From positions 738,807 to 802,806 of the forward strand of contig NZ_JBDPGJ010000004.1 of assembly GCF_040839445.1 (NCBI RefSeq): a DNA stretch of 64,000 nt, read 5' to 3'. Of the stretch, positions 24,704 to 32,672 are shown one piece after another. The position numbers and the translations under genes are program-made. The first letter of the stretch is position 1. Every line of letters starts with the position of its first letter. The DNA comes from Aquibium pacificus. Its GTDB lineage: Bacteria > Pseudomonadota > Alphaproteobacteria > Rhizobiales > Rhizobiaceae. A model generated the notes under the pieces. It searched no databases and had not been told where the DNA came from. It worked only from the letters and a program-made list of their open reading frames with translations.

Positions 24704-26896
24704 ATGGAACGCAGATTTTCGGGAAGGCGGCTGCTCGCAGCCGTCGCGCTGGCCGCATTGTGCGCCGGCATGGGAAGCATATCGGCGCAGGCACGCGAGA
24801 ATTATGCCATCGTCGTCGGCGTGACGGAGTATCCGAACCTGCCGAAGAACAACTGGCTCGTCGGCCCCCGCAACGATGCCGTCATGGTGCGCGAATACCT
24901 GACGACGCGCTCGCCGGTGAGGTTCGACGCCGGCAACGTCACCGTGCTCGCCGACGACGTGGAGGATGCGAAGGAGCCGACGCTGGCGTCGATCTTGGCG
25001 TCGCTGGCCGCGGTCGCCGAAAAGGCCGAGAGCGGCGATTTCCTCTATCTCCAGTTTTCCGGCCACGGCTTCCAGCAGACGGCGGCCGATCCGTCCACCG
25101 AGACCGACGGGCTCGACGAGATCTTCCTGCCGAAGGACACCGGGCGCTGGGTCGATCGTAGCAAGGGCATGCCGAACGTGCTCACCGACGACGCCATCGG
25201 CGACGCGCTCGACCGCATCCGCGGCAAGGGTGCCTTCGTATGGGTCGTCTTCGATGCCTGCCACTCGGGCACCGCGACGCGCGCGGCGCCGCTCGAAGAC
25301 GTGCGAGAACGCAAGGTGGATGCCGAGGCGCTCGGCATGCCGCCGGAAGTCCTGACTGAAGGGTCGGCGTCCCGCGACCTTGGCGCGCGCGAGGCGCCCG
25401 TGGAGGAGATCGGCTCGACCGGCGCGGAAGCTGCCGGAGAGGGCGGCCTGGTGGCCTTCTTCGCCGCGCAGACCAACGAGACGACGCCGGAAATGCCGCT
25501 GCCGCGCGGCGCAGAGAACGCGGTGCGCTACGGGCTCTTCACCCATACGATCTTCTCCAGGCTGGCGGAGAATCCGAACATCACCTACCGCCAACTCGCC
25601 GAGGGCGTGCTGCAGCACTACGCCAGCATTAATCGCACAAGCACCACGCCGCTCTTCGAGGGCGACCTCGATGCGCCGGTGTTCGGCACCAGCCTCGACG
25701 AGTTCGTTCCGCAATGGCCGATCGCGGTGAAGCCGGACGGCGTCACCGTCTCGGGCGGATTGCTGAACGGTCTTGTTCCCAGCTCGCGGCTCGCCATCGT
25801 CGAAAAGCCGGGCGACGCCACCGAGGACGCCATCGGCGTCCTGGAAGTGAAGAGCGCCGACAATTTCTCCAGCCGCGTCGCGGTGGCGCGCGAGGAGGAA
25901 CCGGCCGCCGTGTCGGGCACGCCCGAAGGGAGGGCGAAAGTCCGCTCTCTTGGCGACATCCCCGAGGGCGCCTATGCGCGGCTGACGGAGGCGCAGTTCA
26001 ATTTTACGCTCACCGTGGCGAAGCCCGAAATGTCGGATGCCTATTCCGACAAGATCGGCATGGTCGACGGGATCCTCGAAAAGATCGCCGCCGACGACAC
26101 GACACAGCTAAGCATTGAACTTGTCGCACCGGGCACGCCGGCCGACCTGCGGCTGGCGGTGCTCGCCGAGGCCGACCTCGACGGCCCCTCCTTCGACGCC
26201 AGCGGCGACCCGGCGCTCTGGTTCCTGCCCGAATCGGGCGAACTGTCGCTCGTCGACGGCCGGCGCCCGCCATCGGTCGTCATGGTGAGCGACGACGGGG
26301 AGGCGATCGGAGAGGCCATAGAGCACTATCTGACACGCGTCTATCGCGCCACCAACCTCGCCCGCATCGGCAGCGCGTCGGAATATGGCGCGGACGAGAT
26401 CGACGTTTCCTTCACGTTGAAGCGGGCCGAGAGCGGCGAGATGGTGCCGATCTCCAGCATCGACCTGCCCACGGGCGTGCCGGGCGACCGCGTGAGCGTG
26501 CGGGCCAGGAACAACACCGGCACCGCCGTCGACATCAACGTGCTCTATGTCGGCAGTGACTATTCCATCACCTTCATGGCCAAGGAACGGCTGCAGCCTT
26601 CCGCCACGCTGGAACGCGAGTTCCTCGAATTCACCGAGGACAGCTATGGCCGCGAACTGATGGTGGCGATCGTCTCGGAGGCGAAGCCGTTGACGCCGAC
26701 GCTCGACCTCGGCTTCCTCGCCCAGGACGGCCTGCGTTCGGTCCATCGCGGAAGCGGGCCCGAAAGCGTCGCGGACCTGATCCAGAACATGGGCATGGGA
26801 GCGGCCACCCGCGCGGCCAAGGCCGTCGGCGGCGGCGAGCAACGCCAGCGCGGCGCCGTGATGCTCTATCCCATGCAGACCATGCCGAAATCCTGA
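24704..26896 (+). CDS. Secreted caspase-fold (peptidase C14) protein
   Basis: The protein is 730 aa from the MERRFSGRR start, which gives a clean signal peptide (LLAAVALAALCAGMGSISAQA). The metacaspase core follows: YAIVVGVTEYPNLP, the catalytic His in FLYLQFSGHGFQ (about residue 120) and the catalytic Cys in VVFDACHSGTATR (about residue 185). After about residue 330 the protein continues for 400 residues of beta-rich sequence without a recognised domain (a DUF4384-like segment near SGEMVPISSIDLP...GDRVSVRARNNTG is possible). It is exported. It heads a three-gene group and may be a processing protease. The substrate is unknown. Confidence 0.88.
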   Translation: MERRFSGRRLLAAVALAALCAGMGSISAQARENYAIVVGVTEYPNLPKNNWLVGPRNDAVMVREYLTTRSPVRFDAGNVTVLADDVEDAKEPTLASILASLAAVAEKAESGDFLYLQFSGHGFQQTAADPSTETDGLDEIFLPKDTGRWVDRSKGMPNVLTDDAIGDALDRIRGKGAFVWVVFDACHSGTATRAAPLEDVRERKVDAEALGMPPEVLTEGSASRDLGAREAPVEEIGSTGAEAAGEGGLVAFFAAQTNETTPEMPLPRGAENAVRYGLFTHTIFSRLAENPNITYRQLAEGVLQHYASINRTSTTPLFEGDLDAPVFGTSLDEFVPQWPIAVKPDGVTVSGGLLNGLVPSSRLAIVEKPGDATEDAIGVLEVKSADNFSSRVAVAREEEPAAVSGTPEGRAKVRSLGDIPEGAYARLTEAQFNFTLTVAKPEMSDAYSDKIGMVDGILEKIAADDTTQLSIELVAPGTPADLRLAVLAEADLDGPSFDASGDPALWFLPESGELSLVDGRRPPSVVMVSDDGEAIGEAIEHYLTRVYRATNLARIGSASEYGADEIDVSFTLKRAESGEMVPISSIDLPTGVPGDRVSVRARNNTGTAVDINVLYVGSDYSITFMAKERLQPSATLEREFLEFTEDSYGRELMVAIVSEAKPLTPTLDLGFLAQDGLRSVHRGSGPESVADLIQNMGMGAATRAAKAVGGGEQRQRGAVMLYPMQTMPKS

Positions 26897-26913
26897 CCGG
26901 ACGAGTGGCCATC

Positions 26914-27357
26914 ATGAGAGGCTCCGACACGATCCTGCTCTTCCATCACTCATCCGCGGTCGGCGCGCAGGCTCCGCGCCCGGCGCTCGCCCGGCGCCTT
27001 GCCGTCGGGCTGTTCGCGGCCGGAATGGCTTTCTCCTCCACACCGTCATGGTCGGGATCCTGCGGACTGTGCGCCCGGCAGGTGGTCATCAACCCGTCGC
27101 TCGCAGAGTGTCTGCTGGGCAACTACGAGGTCCTGGCGACGGGCGGCGACGGCGGCGCGATCGCCGTCGACCTGACGGATTGCGAGCAGTCGCGCGGCAT
27201 CGTGGAAGCGCTGCCCTCAGCAGCCGCCAGCCCGCCGGAGCCCGACCTGCGCTTCCTCGTCTCGCGCGGGCAACTCGACTGCCTGAAGCGCACCCTCGAG
27301 CGGCCGGGCGCGGTCGTCGATCCCGTCACCACGATCGACCTGAGCGCCTGCGAATGA
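26914..27357 (+). CDS. Small secreted hypothetical protein, Cys-containing
   Basis: The protein is about 147 aa. A hydrophobic stretch, LARRLAVGLFAAGMAFSSTPSWS, with an upstream Arg pair looks like a signal peptide and is followed by SCGLCARQVVINPSLAECLL. The mature part has six Cys, including a CxxC, and GAIAVDLTDCEQSRGI is echoed later by VTTIDLSACE. I recognise no family. It sits 17 bp after the caspase gene and overlaps the next gene by ATGA, so it is likely a partner or substrate of the caspase-fold protein. A GTG at 26905 is an alternative start. Confidence 0.68.
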   Translation: MRGSDTILLFHHSSAVGAQAPRPALARRLAVGLFAAGMAFSSTPSWSGSCGLCARQVVINPSLAECLLGNYEVLATGGDGGAIAVDLTDCEQSRGIVEALPSAAASPPEPDLRFLVSRGQLDCLKRTLERPGAVVDPVTTIDLSACE

Positions 27358-28010
27358 GCGACGCCGGCGGCCAGAAGGGCGTGAGACCGTCTCGGCTGAC
27401 GAAGACCGCCGTGGCTTTGCCGGATGTCGCCAACCACGACCTCAAGGAAGAAGACAATCCCTTCACACACCGCGACTGGCGCATGCTGGGCTATGCCTGG
27501 AGCGGATTCGCGCTGCGCGTCCTGCTGGTGCTCGCCACCGTCTTTTCTGGCTACCAGTACCTGCAGGCGCGCGAGGAGAAGCGCATCGAGCGGACCCTCG
27601 AACTGGTCGAACTGTGGGAACGGCCGGAGTACCAGGCCGCGCAACGGGCACTGAAACGCCGCCTGGGCGACCTCAACCAGCGCTACCGTTCCGACCTCGG
27701 AGAAAATCCCTCGCCGACGGAACTCGCGATCTTTCATGACCGCGTCGGCGTGGAGGCGATGCAGGAGACCGGCGGCACGATGCCGCTCGCCGACTTCCGC
27801 GATGAGTTCGACCGGATCGTCTATTTCCTGAACCGGCTGTCCTTCTGTGTGGAGGGAGGTCTCTGCTCGCGCTCCGTCGCAGATGCCTATTTCCGCGATT
27901 TCGCGCGCTCGTTCTGGGACTATTTCTCCGGCTTCGTCCGGCAGGAGCGGCGTCGCGGCTCTCCAAACTTCGCCAGGCCGATCGAGGACTACCTCGCCGC
28001 TTCCGGCTGA
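27354..28010 (+). CDS. Single-pass membrane protein of unknown function
   Basis: The protein is 218 aa. An N-terminal soluble stretch of about 45 residues is followed by one membrane helix (YAWSGFALRVLLVLATVFSGYQYL) and a charged helical domain with EEKRIERTLELVELWERPEYQAAQRALKRRL, which resembles DUF4760-type proteins. The start overlaps the stop of the preceding gene (ATGA at 27354), so it belongs to the caspase operon. It may anchor a complex at the inner membrane; that is inference. Confidence 0.75.
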   Translation: MSDAGGQKGVRPSRLTKTAVALPDVANHDLKEEDNPFTHRDWRMLGYAWSGFALRVLLVLATVFSGYQYLQAREEKRIERTLELVELWERPEYQAAQRALKRRLGDLNQRYRSDLGENPSPTELAIFHDRVGVEAMQETGGTMPLADFRDEFDRIVYFLNRLSFCVEGGLCSRSVADAYFRDFARSFWDYFSGFVRQERRRGSPNFARPIEDYLAASG

Positions 28011-28014
28011 TCCC

Positions 28015-28049
28015 CCGCCGCTCCGCCGACATTGCGGGCGGAACGGCGG
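28015..28049. terminator. Hairpin between convergent genes
   Basis: A 13-bp inverted repeat (CCGCCGCTCCGCC against GGCGGAACGGCGG, one mismatch) with a 9-nt loop lies in the 60-bp gap between the caspase operon and the convergent protease gene. It has no long T-run, so it may be a weak bidirectional terminator. Confidence 0.4.
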
Positions 28050-28071
28050 CAGATTCAATCGGCCATTCGCC

Positions 28072-29148
28072 TCAGTTCTTGCTCGCTATGCCGTTCACCC
28101 ACTGGAAGTAGGGGATGTTCAGGCGCAGCGCGACGTTCTCCGTGCTCGTCTCGGCGATATTGATGCCGATGATGTGCCGCTCCTTGGTGTCGCCGTTGAA
28201 CTCGTAGACAGCCGAGCCGCTCGATCCCGGATAGGTGTCGCACAGATAGGTGAAGTTGTTGATCGAGGCCGTGCCGGGGTCGATATCGCAGTTGGTGGCC
28301 CACATGGTGCTTACCGGCTTGTCGCCGGGGTAGCCGACGATGTTGGCGCGCAGCGCGTAGACCGGATCGTAGGCCGAATAGCCCATCCAGCCGACCGCCT
28401 CGCCGGCCGGCGCGTCGAGGATCAGGATACCTAGGTCCCACGGCACGACCGAGCCGTAGAAGCCCTTGTAGTTCGAGATGTAGCCTTCGAGGATGTGGGC
28501 ATCTGTGAAGCCGTACTTGCCGTAGGGCGCGTTGCCCTGTCCGTTAAGGCCCGGATAGAACTCGTAATCGGCGAGCCAGCCGCCGGCGTCGTGATTGTAG
28601 AGGCAGTGGGCGGCGGTGATCACCGTCCTCTTTCCGATCAGCGTGCCCGAGCAGATGCTCCATTCGCCGTCCTTGGTCATCGACCAGATCTGGCCGATGG
28701 TGTTGAACGGATAGGCCTTGGTCTGCGTGACCTGCACGCGGTCGTCCTCGCCGAACACCTGGCGGGACTCTTCTGCGAAGGCCGGGTCTTCCGTCGTGCC
28801 AGGCTTCTCGGCGGCGGGCGCCGAGGTGCCGGACATGGCGCCTTCAATGGCCTTCTTGAGTTCATCGCTCGGCGCCGTCGTCGCATCGCTGGAACGCGAG
28901 CGCGTGGTGAACGCACGCTCCATCTCCGCGCCGTCCGGGAAGGAAAGGTCGCGCGAGGCTTCGCTGTCGTCCAGCTTTGGAGCGAGGTCGACGATCGACC
29001 GGCTCGCGAGGTCCGGCATCTCGATCGAGGCGCGCGACGCCTCTCCCGAACCGGGGTTGCCCGATGCGCTTTGCGCATGGGCAAGCGTTGCGGGAATGCC
29101 GGTCGCCGAGACTGTCAGCGCCAGCATCGTCATATTGAAAAATTTCAT
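28072..29148 (-). CDS. Secreted trypsin-like (V8/chymotrypsin-fold) serine protease
   Basis: The protein is 358 aa. The signal peptide MKFFNMTMLALTVSATGIPATLAHA is followed by a low-complexity propeptide of about 120 residues. The catalytic triad reads His in VITAAHCLYNHD, Asp in VPWDLGILIL and Ser in TYPGSSGSAVYEF. The G-S-S-G-S-A context and the TKDGEWSICSGTLIG lead-in match the glutamyl-endopeptidase (V8-like) group. The start at 29148 follows GGGAGA at 9 nt. It is divergent from a second trypsin-like gene and convergent with the caspase operon. Confidence 0.87.
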   Translation of the reverse strand: MKFFNMTMLALTVSATGIPATLAHAQSASGNPGSGEASRASIEMPDLASRSIVDLAPKLDDSEASRDLSFPDGAEMERAFTTRSRSSDATTAPSDELKKAIEGAMSGTSAPAAEKPGTTEDPAFAEESRQVFGEDDRVQVTQTKAYPFNTIGQIWSMTKDGEWSICSGTLIGKRTVITAAHCLYNHDAGGWLADYEFYPGLNGQGNAPYGKYGFTDAHILEGYISNYKGFYGSVVPWDLGILILDAPAGEAVGWMGYSAYDPVYALRANIVGYPGDKPVSTMWATNCDIDPGTASINNFTYLCDTYPGSSGSAVYEFNGDTKERHIIGINIAETSTENVALRLNIPYFQWVNGIASKN

Positions 29149-29400
29149 GAAAACAGTTCTCCCAAGCCCTTCGAAGCGAACACTACTCGCAATAGTGTCC
29201 GTATCGTGATCCCCGAAAAGCGCAGCGATGGCAAGCGCCTGCGAACAGAGTTTCTGAAACCCGCGAAGCATCGGGCGCCGCATTTATTCCTCAAAGGTCC
29301 CGACAAATCGCTTTCGTTCGGCCGCACCCCTGTCTTAGATGTTCGGCATCGGATGCCCAGGGTGGGGTCTGTCATGGCAACGAAGTCTCAGGAGGTAACT

Positions 29401-30432
29401 TTGATTCGATCACGCAAACTCAATGGGGTCGCCTTTGCTGCGGCACTGGCGGTAAGTGCTTGCGCAATAAATAATGTAGCCATCGCGCAGGATTCTTCCG
29501 TTGCGGCAGCTGCAAAGCCGGAGAGCTCGCCCATGAGCCGCGTCGCCGCTGCCAGGAAGGCGGCGCGCGAAAGCGGCGAGGACAGCCGCGTCATCGGCGG
29601 AACCCCGGCCGAGGAAGGTGCCTGGCCGTTCCAGGTCGCGCTGCTGATCAGCGACTATCTCGACGACAACCCCGCCACGCAGCTCGACGCCCAGTTCTGC
29701 GGCGGCAGCCTGATTTCACCCGAATGGGTGCTGACGGCAGCCCATTGCCTCTTCGAGTACGGAGAAGTGGTGGATCCGCGCGGCGTCACGGTGCTGGTGG
29801 GGGCCACGCATCTCGCGGACGGCGAGCGCATCCAGGCCGCGGAGATCATTCCGCATGAAAGCTACGATCCGGCGGGCTTCGACAATGACCTCGGTCTGAT
29901 CCGGCTTTCCAGGTCCGCCAGCCAGGCTCCGATCAAGCTGACCCCTTCCGACGTGCCGAGGGGCAACGCGATGGTCACCGGATGGGGCAAGATGGCCGAT
30001 GGCGGCTTTCCGGAAAACCTGATGCAGGCCGACGTCGAACTGGTGGCGAATGACGCCTGCAACTCTGGCATCAAGAACATCTATGCCCGTGATCTCGAAT
30101 CGCTGCTGCGCAATTTCAGTCAGCGTATGCGCGTGAGCGAGGAAGGAATCCAGAACGCCAAGGCGTTCATCGTCCAGAACATGTCCGATCCGCTCACCGG
30201 CAACATGATCTGCGCCGGCGTCGCCAGCGGCGCGCGCGACGCCTGCAACGGCGACAGCGGCGGTCCGCTGTTCATGAACGGCGATGGCGGACAGGTGCAA
30301 GTCGGCATCGTGAGCTGGGGCGAAGGGCCGCTCGATTCAAACATCGCTTGTGGCCACGAGAACGCTTACGGCGTCTATACCCGCGTCGCGAACTATCGCG
30401 ACTGGATCGGGTCCAAGACCGGCGTGAAGTAG
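29401..30432 (+). CDS. Secreted trypsin-family (S1) serine protease
   Basis: The protein is 343 aa. It starts at TTG (29401), which has a perfect AGGAGG 5 nt upstream; the resulting signal peptide is LNGVAFAAALAVSACAINNVAIAQ. After a propeptide the activation-like site SRVIGGTPAEEGAWPFQVALL begins the protease domain. Triad: His in VLTAAHCLFE, Asp in FDNDLGLIRL, Ser in ACNGDSGGPLF. The residues GIVSWGEGPLD and YGVYTRVANYRDWI complete the S1A signature, with disulfide-forming Cys at the usual places. An ATG at 29374 is possible but has no good ribosome site. Confidence 0.9.
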   Translation: MIRSRKLNGVAFAAALAVSACAINNVAIAQDSSVAAAAKPESSPMSRVAAARKAARESGEDSRVIGGTPAEEGAWPFQVALLISDYLDDNPATQLDAQFCGGSLISPEWVLTAAHCLFEYGEVVDPRGVTVLVGATHLADGERIQAAEIIPHESYDPAGFDNDLGLIRLSRSASQAPIKLTPSDVPRGNAMVTGWGKMADGGFPENLMQADVELVANDACNSGIKNIYARDLESLLRNFSQRMRVSEEGIQNAKAFIVQNMSDPLTGNMICAGVASGARDACNGDSGGPLFMNGDGGQVQVGIVSWGEGPLDSNIACGHENAYGVYTRVANYRDWIGSKTGVK

Positions 30433-30453
30433 CACTGCGCTTCGCGATCAACG

Positions 30454-30489
30454 AAAAACCCGGATCGGCGTCGCCGATCCGGGTTTTTT
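30454..30489. terminator. Strong bidirectional intrinsic terminator
   Basis: A perfect palindrome centred at 30471 pairs AAAAACCCGGATCGGCG with its complement and ends in six T on the plus strand and five T on the minus strand. It lies between the convergent trypsin-like gene and hemA and should stop transcripts of both. Confidence 0.88.
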
Positions 30490-30513
30490 CTCGTTTCCAG
30501 CCGCGTCGGAAGC

Positions 30514-31728
30514 TCAGGCGACCTGTCGGGCCAGCGCGCACTGCGACCATAGATCGGAGAGGGCGCCGACCAGATGGTCGATGTCGGCATCGGTATGCAG
30601 CGGCGAGGGGGTGATCCTCAGCCGCTCGGTCTTGCGCGGAACCGTCGGATAATTGATCGGCTGGACGTAGATGCCGTAATTGTCGAGCAGAAGGTCCGAC
30701 AGCCATTTGCACTTGGCCGCGTCGCCCACCATCACCGGCACGATGTGGCTGGGGTTCGGCATGGTGGGGATGCCGATTGCGTCGAGCCGCGCCCGAACCC
30801 TGCGCACCCGATCCTGGTGGCGGGCCCGCTCGAAGGGGCTCTGCTTGAGATGCTGGATCGAGGCCAGCGCGCCGGCCGCCACGTGCGGGGGCAGGGCGGT
30901 CGTGAAGATGAAGCCCGAGGCGAAAGAGCGGATGAAGTCGCACATGGCCGCCGAGCCGGTGATGTAGCCGCCGACCACGCCGAATGCCTTGCCAAGCGTG
31001 CCCTCGATCAGCGTGACGCGGTCCATCAGGCCTTCGCGCTCGGCGATGCCGCCGCCGCGCGGGCCATAGAGGCCGACCGCATGCACCTCGTCGAGATAGC
31101 TCATGGCGCCGTGCTTTTCGCAGACGTCCAGGATGTCGGCGATCGGCGCGATATCTCCGTCCATCGAGTAGACGCTCTCGAAGGCGACGATCTTGGCCCG
31201 CTCCGGACCGTATTCCGACAGGATCCGGTCGAGGTCCTCGACATCGTTGTGCTTCCAGATGCGGCGCTCAGCCTTGGAGTGGCGGATGCCCTCGATCATG
31301 GAGGCGTGGTTGCCGGCGTCCGACAGGATGACGCAATCGGGAATGTTGGAGCCGAGCGTGGAGAGGGCGGCCCAGTTGGAGACGTAGCCCGATGTGAAGA
31401 GCAACGCCGCCTGCTTGCCATGCAGATCGGCGAGTTCGCGCTCCAGCATGACGTGGTAATGGTTGGTGCCCGAGATGTTGCGCGTGCCGCCGGCACCGGC
31501 GCCGCATTTGTCCAGCGCCTCGTGCATGGCCGCGATCACCTTGGGGTTCTGGCCCATGCCGAGATAATCGTTCGAGCACCACACGGTGACCTCGCGCGTC
31601 TCGCCGCCAACATGGCGCGTTGCCCGCGGGAACGAACCCGCGCGACGCTCGAGATCTGCGAACACCCGATAGCGGCCCTCCTTGTGGAGGTCGTTGAGCT
31701 TCGTGGCGAAGAAGGCTTCGAAGTTCAT
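30514..31728 (-). CDS. hemA: 5-aminolevulinate synthase
   Basis: The protein is 404 aa. It condenses glycine with succinyl-CoA to 5-aminolevulinate, the first step of tetrapyrrole synthesis in alphaproteobacteria. Motifs: CSNDYLGMGQNPKVI, GAGAGGTRNISGTNHYH, ESVYSMDGDIAPI, DEVHAVGLYGPRGGG (Asp and His of the PLP site), and the Schiff-base Lys in LIEGTLGKAFGVVGG. The length and the class II alpha-oxoamine synthase fold fit. A possible FNR/FixK box lies about 150 bp upstream. Confidence 0.97.
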   Translation of the reverse strand: MNFEAFFATKLNDLHKEGRYRVFADLERRAGSFPRATRHVGGETREVTVWCSNDYLGMGQNPKVIAAMHEALDKCGAGAGGTRNISGTNHYHVMLERELADLHGKQAALLFTSGYVSNWAALSTLGSNIPDCVILSDAGNHASMIEGIRHSKAERRIWKHNDVEDLDRILSEYGPERAKIVAFESVYSMDGDIAPIADILDVCEKHGAMSYLDEVHAVGLYGPRGGGIAEREGLMDRVTLIEGTLGKAFGVVGGYITGSAAMCDFIRSFASGFIFTTALPPHVAAGALASIQHLKQSPFERARHQDRVRRVRARLDAIGIPTMPNPSHIVPVMVGDAAKCKWLSDLLLDNYGIYVQPINYPTVPRKTERLRITPSPLHTDADIDHLVGALSDLWSQCALARQVA

Positions 31729-31878
31729 GCGTCTCTGTTCTCCTTGGAACTCTTCTAACCTCGATCACCGCTTTTGTCTCCCCAGTCCGGCGCGTCAAAT
31801 CGCACCACTTGCGGGGAAGGACAGGTTCGGCACGAGGCACGTTCCATCAACGGGTAACAAGTCCCCTCGACGGTTACC

Positions 31879-31892
31879 TTGATTTCGCTCAA
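31879..31892. promoter_or_regulatory. FNR/FixK-like box upstream of hemA
   Basis: TTGATTTCGCTCAA matches the anaerobox TTGAT-N4-ATCAA at nine of ten defined positions. It lies 150 bp before the hemA start in the hemA-hutC intergenic region. Oxygen control of hemA by FixK/FnrL-type regulators is known in related bacteria; its use here is inferred. Confidence 0.38.
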
Positions 31893-31974
31893 TCTTCTGT
31901 TGAGTTGGTCACACGGTCCAACGGGCGAGAGTCGCAATCTGCTCGCACCAGGCTGCGGGACCGTGCCGGTCCGC

Positions 31975-32667
31975 CTATATCCATGTAACCACGCGGTGGC
32001 TCGGCGGATGGACCATCCGCACATGGGTGATGGCCCGGTCCGCGATCCAGGTCGTGCGTTCGGCCACGAAGACCGCCTCGCCAGGGTCGAGACGAAGCGC
32101 CTGCGCTTCCTCTGGATCGGCGCGCGCGGCGCCAAAGGAGTACTGCGCGCGCGAGAACGGGGCGTTGGCGACCAGCCATTCGTTGGGGCTCGCCGTTCCG
32201 AAATCCTCCGAGCCGGCGGCGGGTACGGCGGCGAGATTGATCCAGCGATCCTCGTACTGGTAGGGCCGGCCGTCTGCGAGATGGAGGCAGCGGACATGGA
32301 GCGTGCGCGCGCCGGCGTCGAGCCCGAGACGCTCTCGCAGCCATCCGGGCGCGTTCTCCTTGTCGCGGTGCAACAGGCGATATTCGTAAGCTGATCCTGA
32401 CGCTTCGATCTCGGCCCGCACCACGGGGATGGCAAAGCGCGCCTCGCGCACGGGATGCAGCGCAACGCGCGTGCCGGACTTGCGCTTGCGCTCGATCAGC
32501 CCCGATCGCGCGAGTTCCTGCAGCGCGCGGTTGACGGTCGCGCGCGCCGCGCCGAATTCCGCCGCCAGCGCCTCCTCGCCGGGCATCGTCTCGCCGGGTT
32601 CCCAGACCCGCCGCGAGATGCGGCGTTCCAGTTCAGTCCTGATGTCGCGGAAGGAGTTGCGCCGCAT
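31975..32667 (-). CDS. hutC: Histidine utilization repressor (GntR/HutC family)
   Basis: The protein is 230 aa. The N-terminal GntR winged helix reads RTELERRISRRVWEPGETMPGEEALAAEFGAARATVNRALQELARSGLIERKRKSGTRVA, followed by a UTRA effector domain (YEYRLLHRDKENAP, YEDRWINLAAVP, FVAERTTWIADRAITHVRM). HutC represses hut genes until urocanate binds. The gene follows hutF after 5 bp in the same transcript. A palindrome in the hutF-hutI intergenic region is its likely operator. Confidence 0.92.
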   Translation of the reverse strand: MRRNSFRDIRTELERRISRRVWEPGETMPGEEALAAEFGAARATVNRALQELARSGLIERKRKSGTRVALHPVREARFAIPVVRAEIEASGSAYEYRLLHRDKENAPGWLRERLGLDAGARTLHVRCLHLADGRPYQYEDRWINLAAVPAAGSEDFGTASPNEWLVANAPFSRAQYSFGAARADPEEAQALRLDPGEAVFVAERTTWIADRAITHVRMVHPPSHRVVTWI

Positions 32668-32672
32668 GGGCT

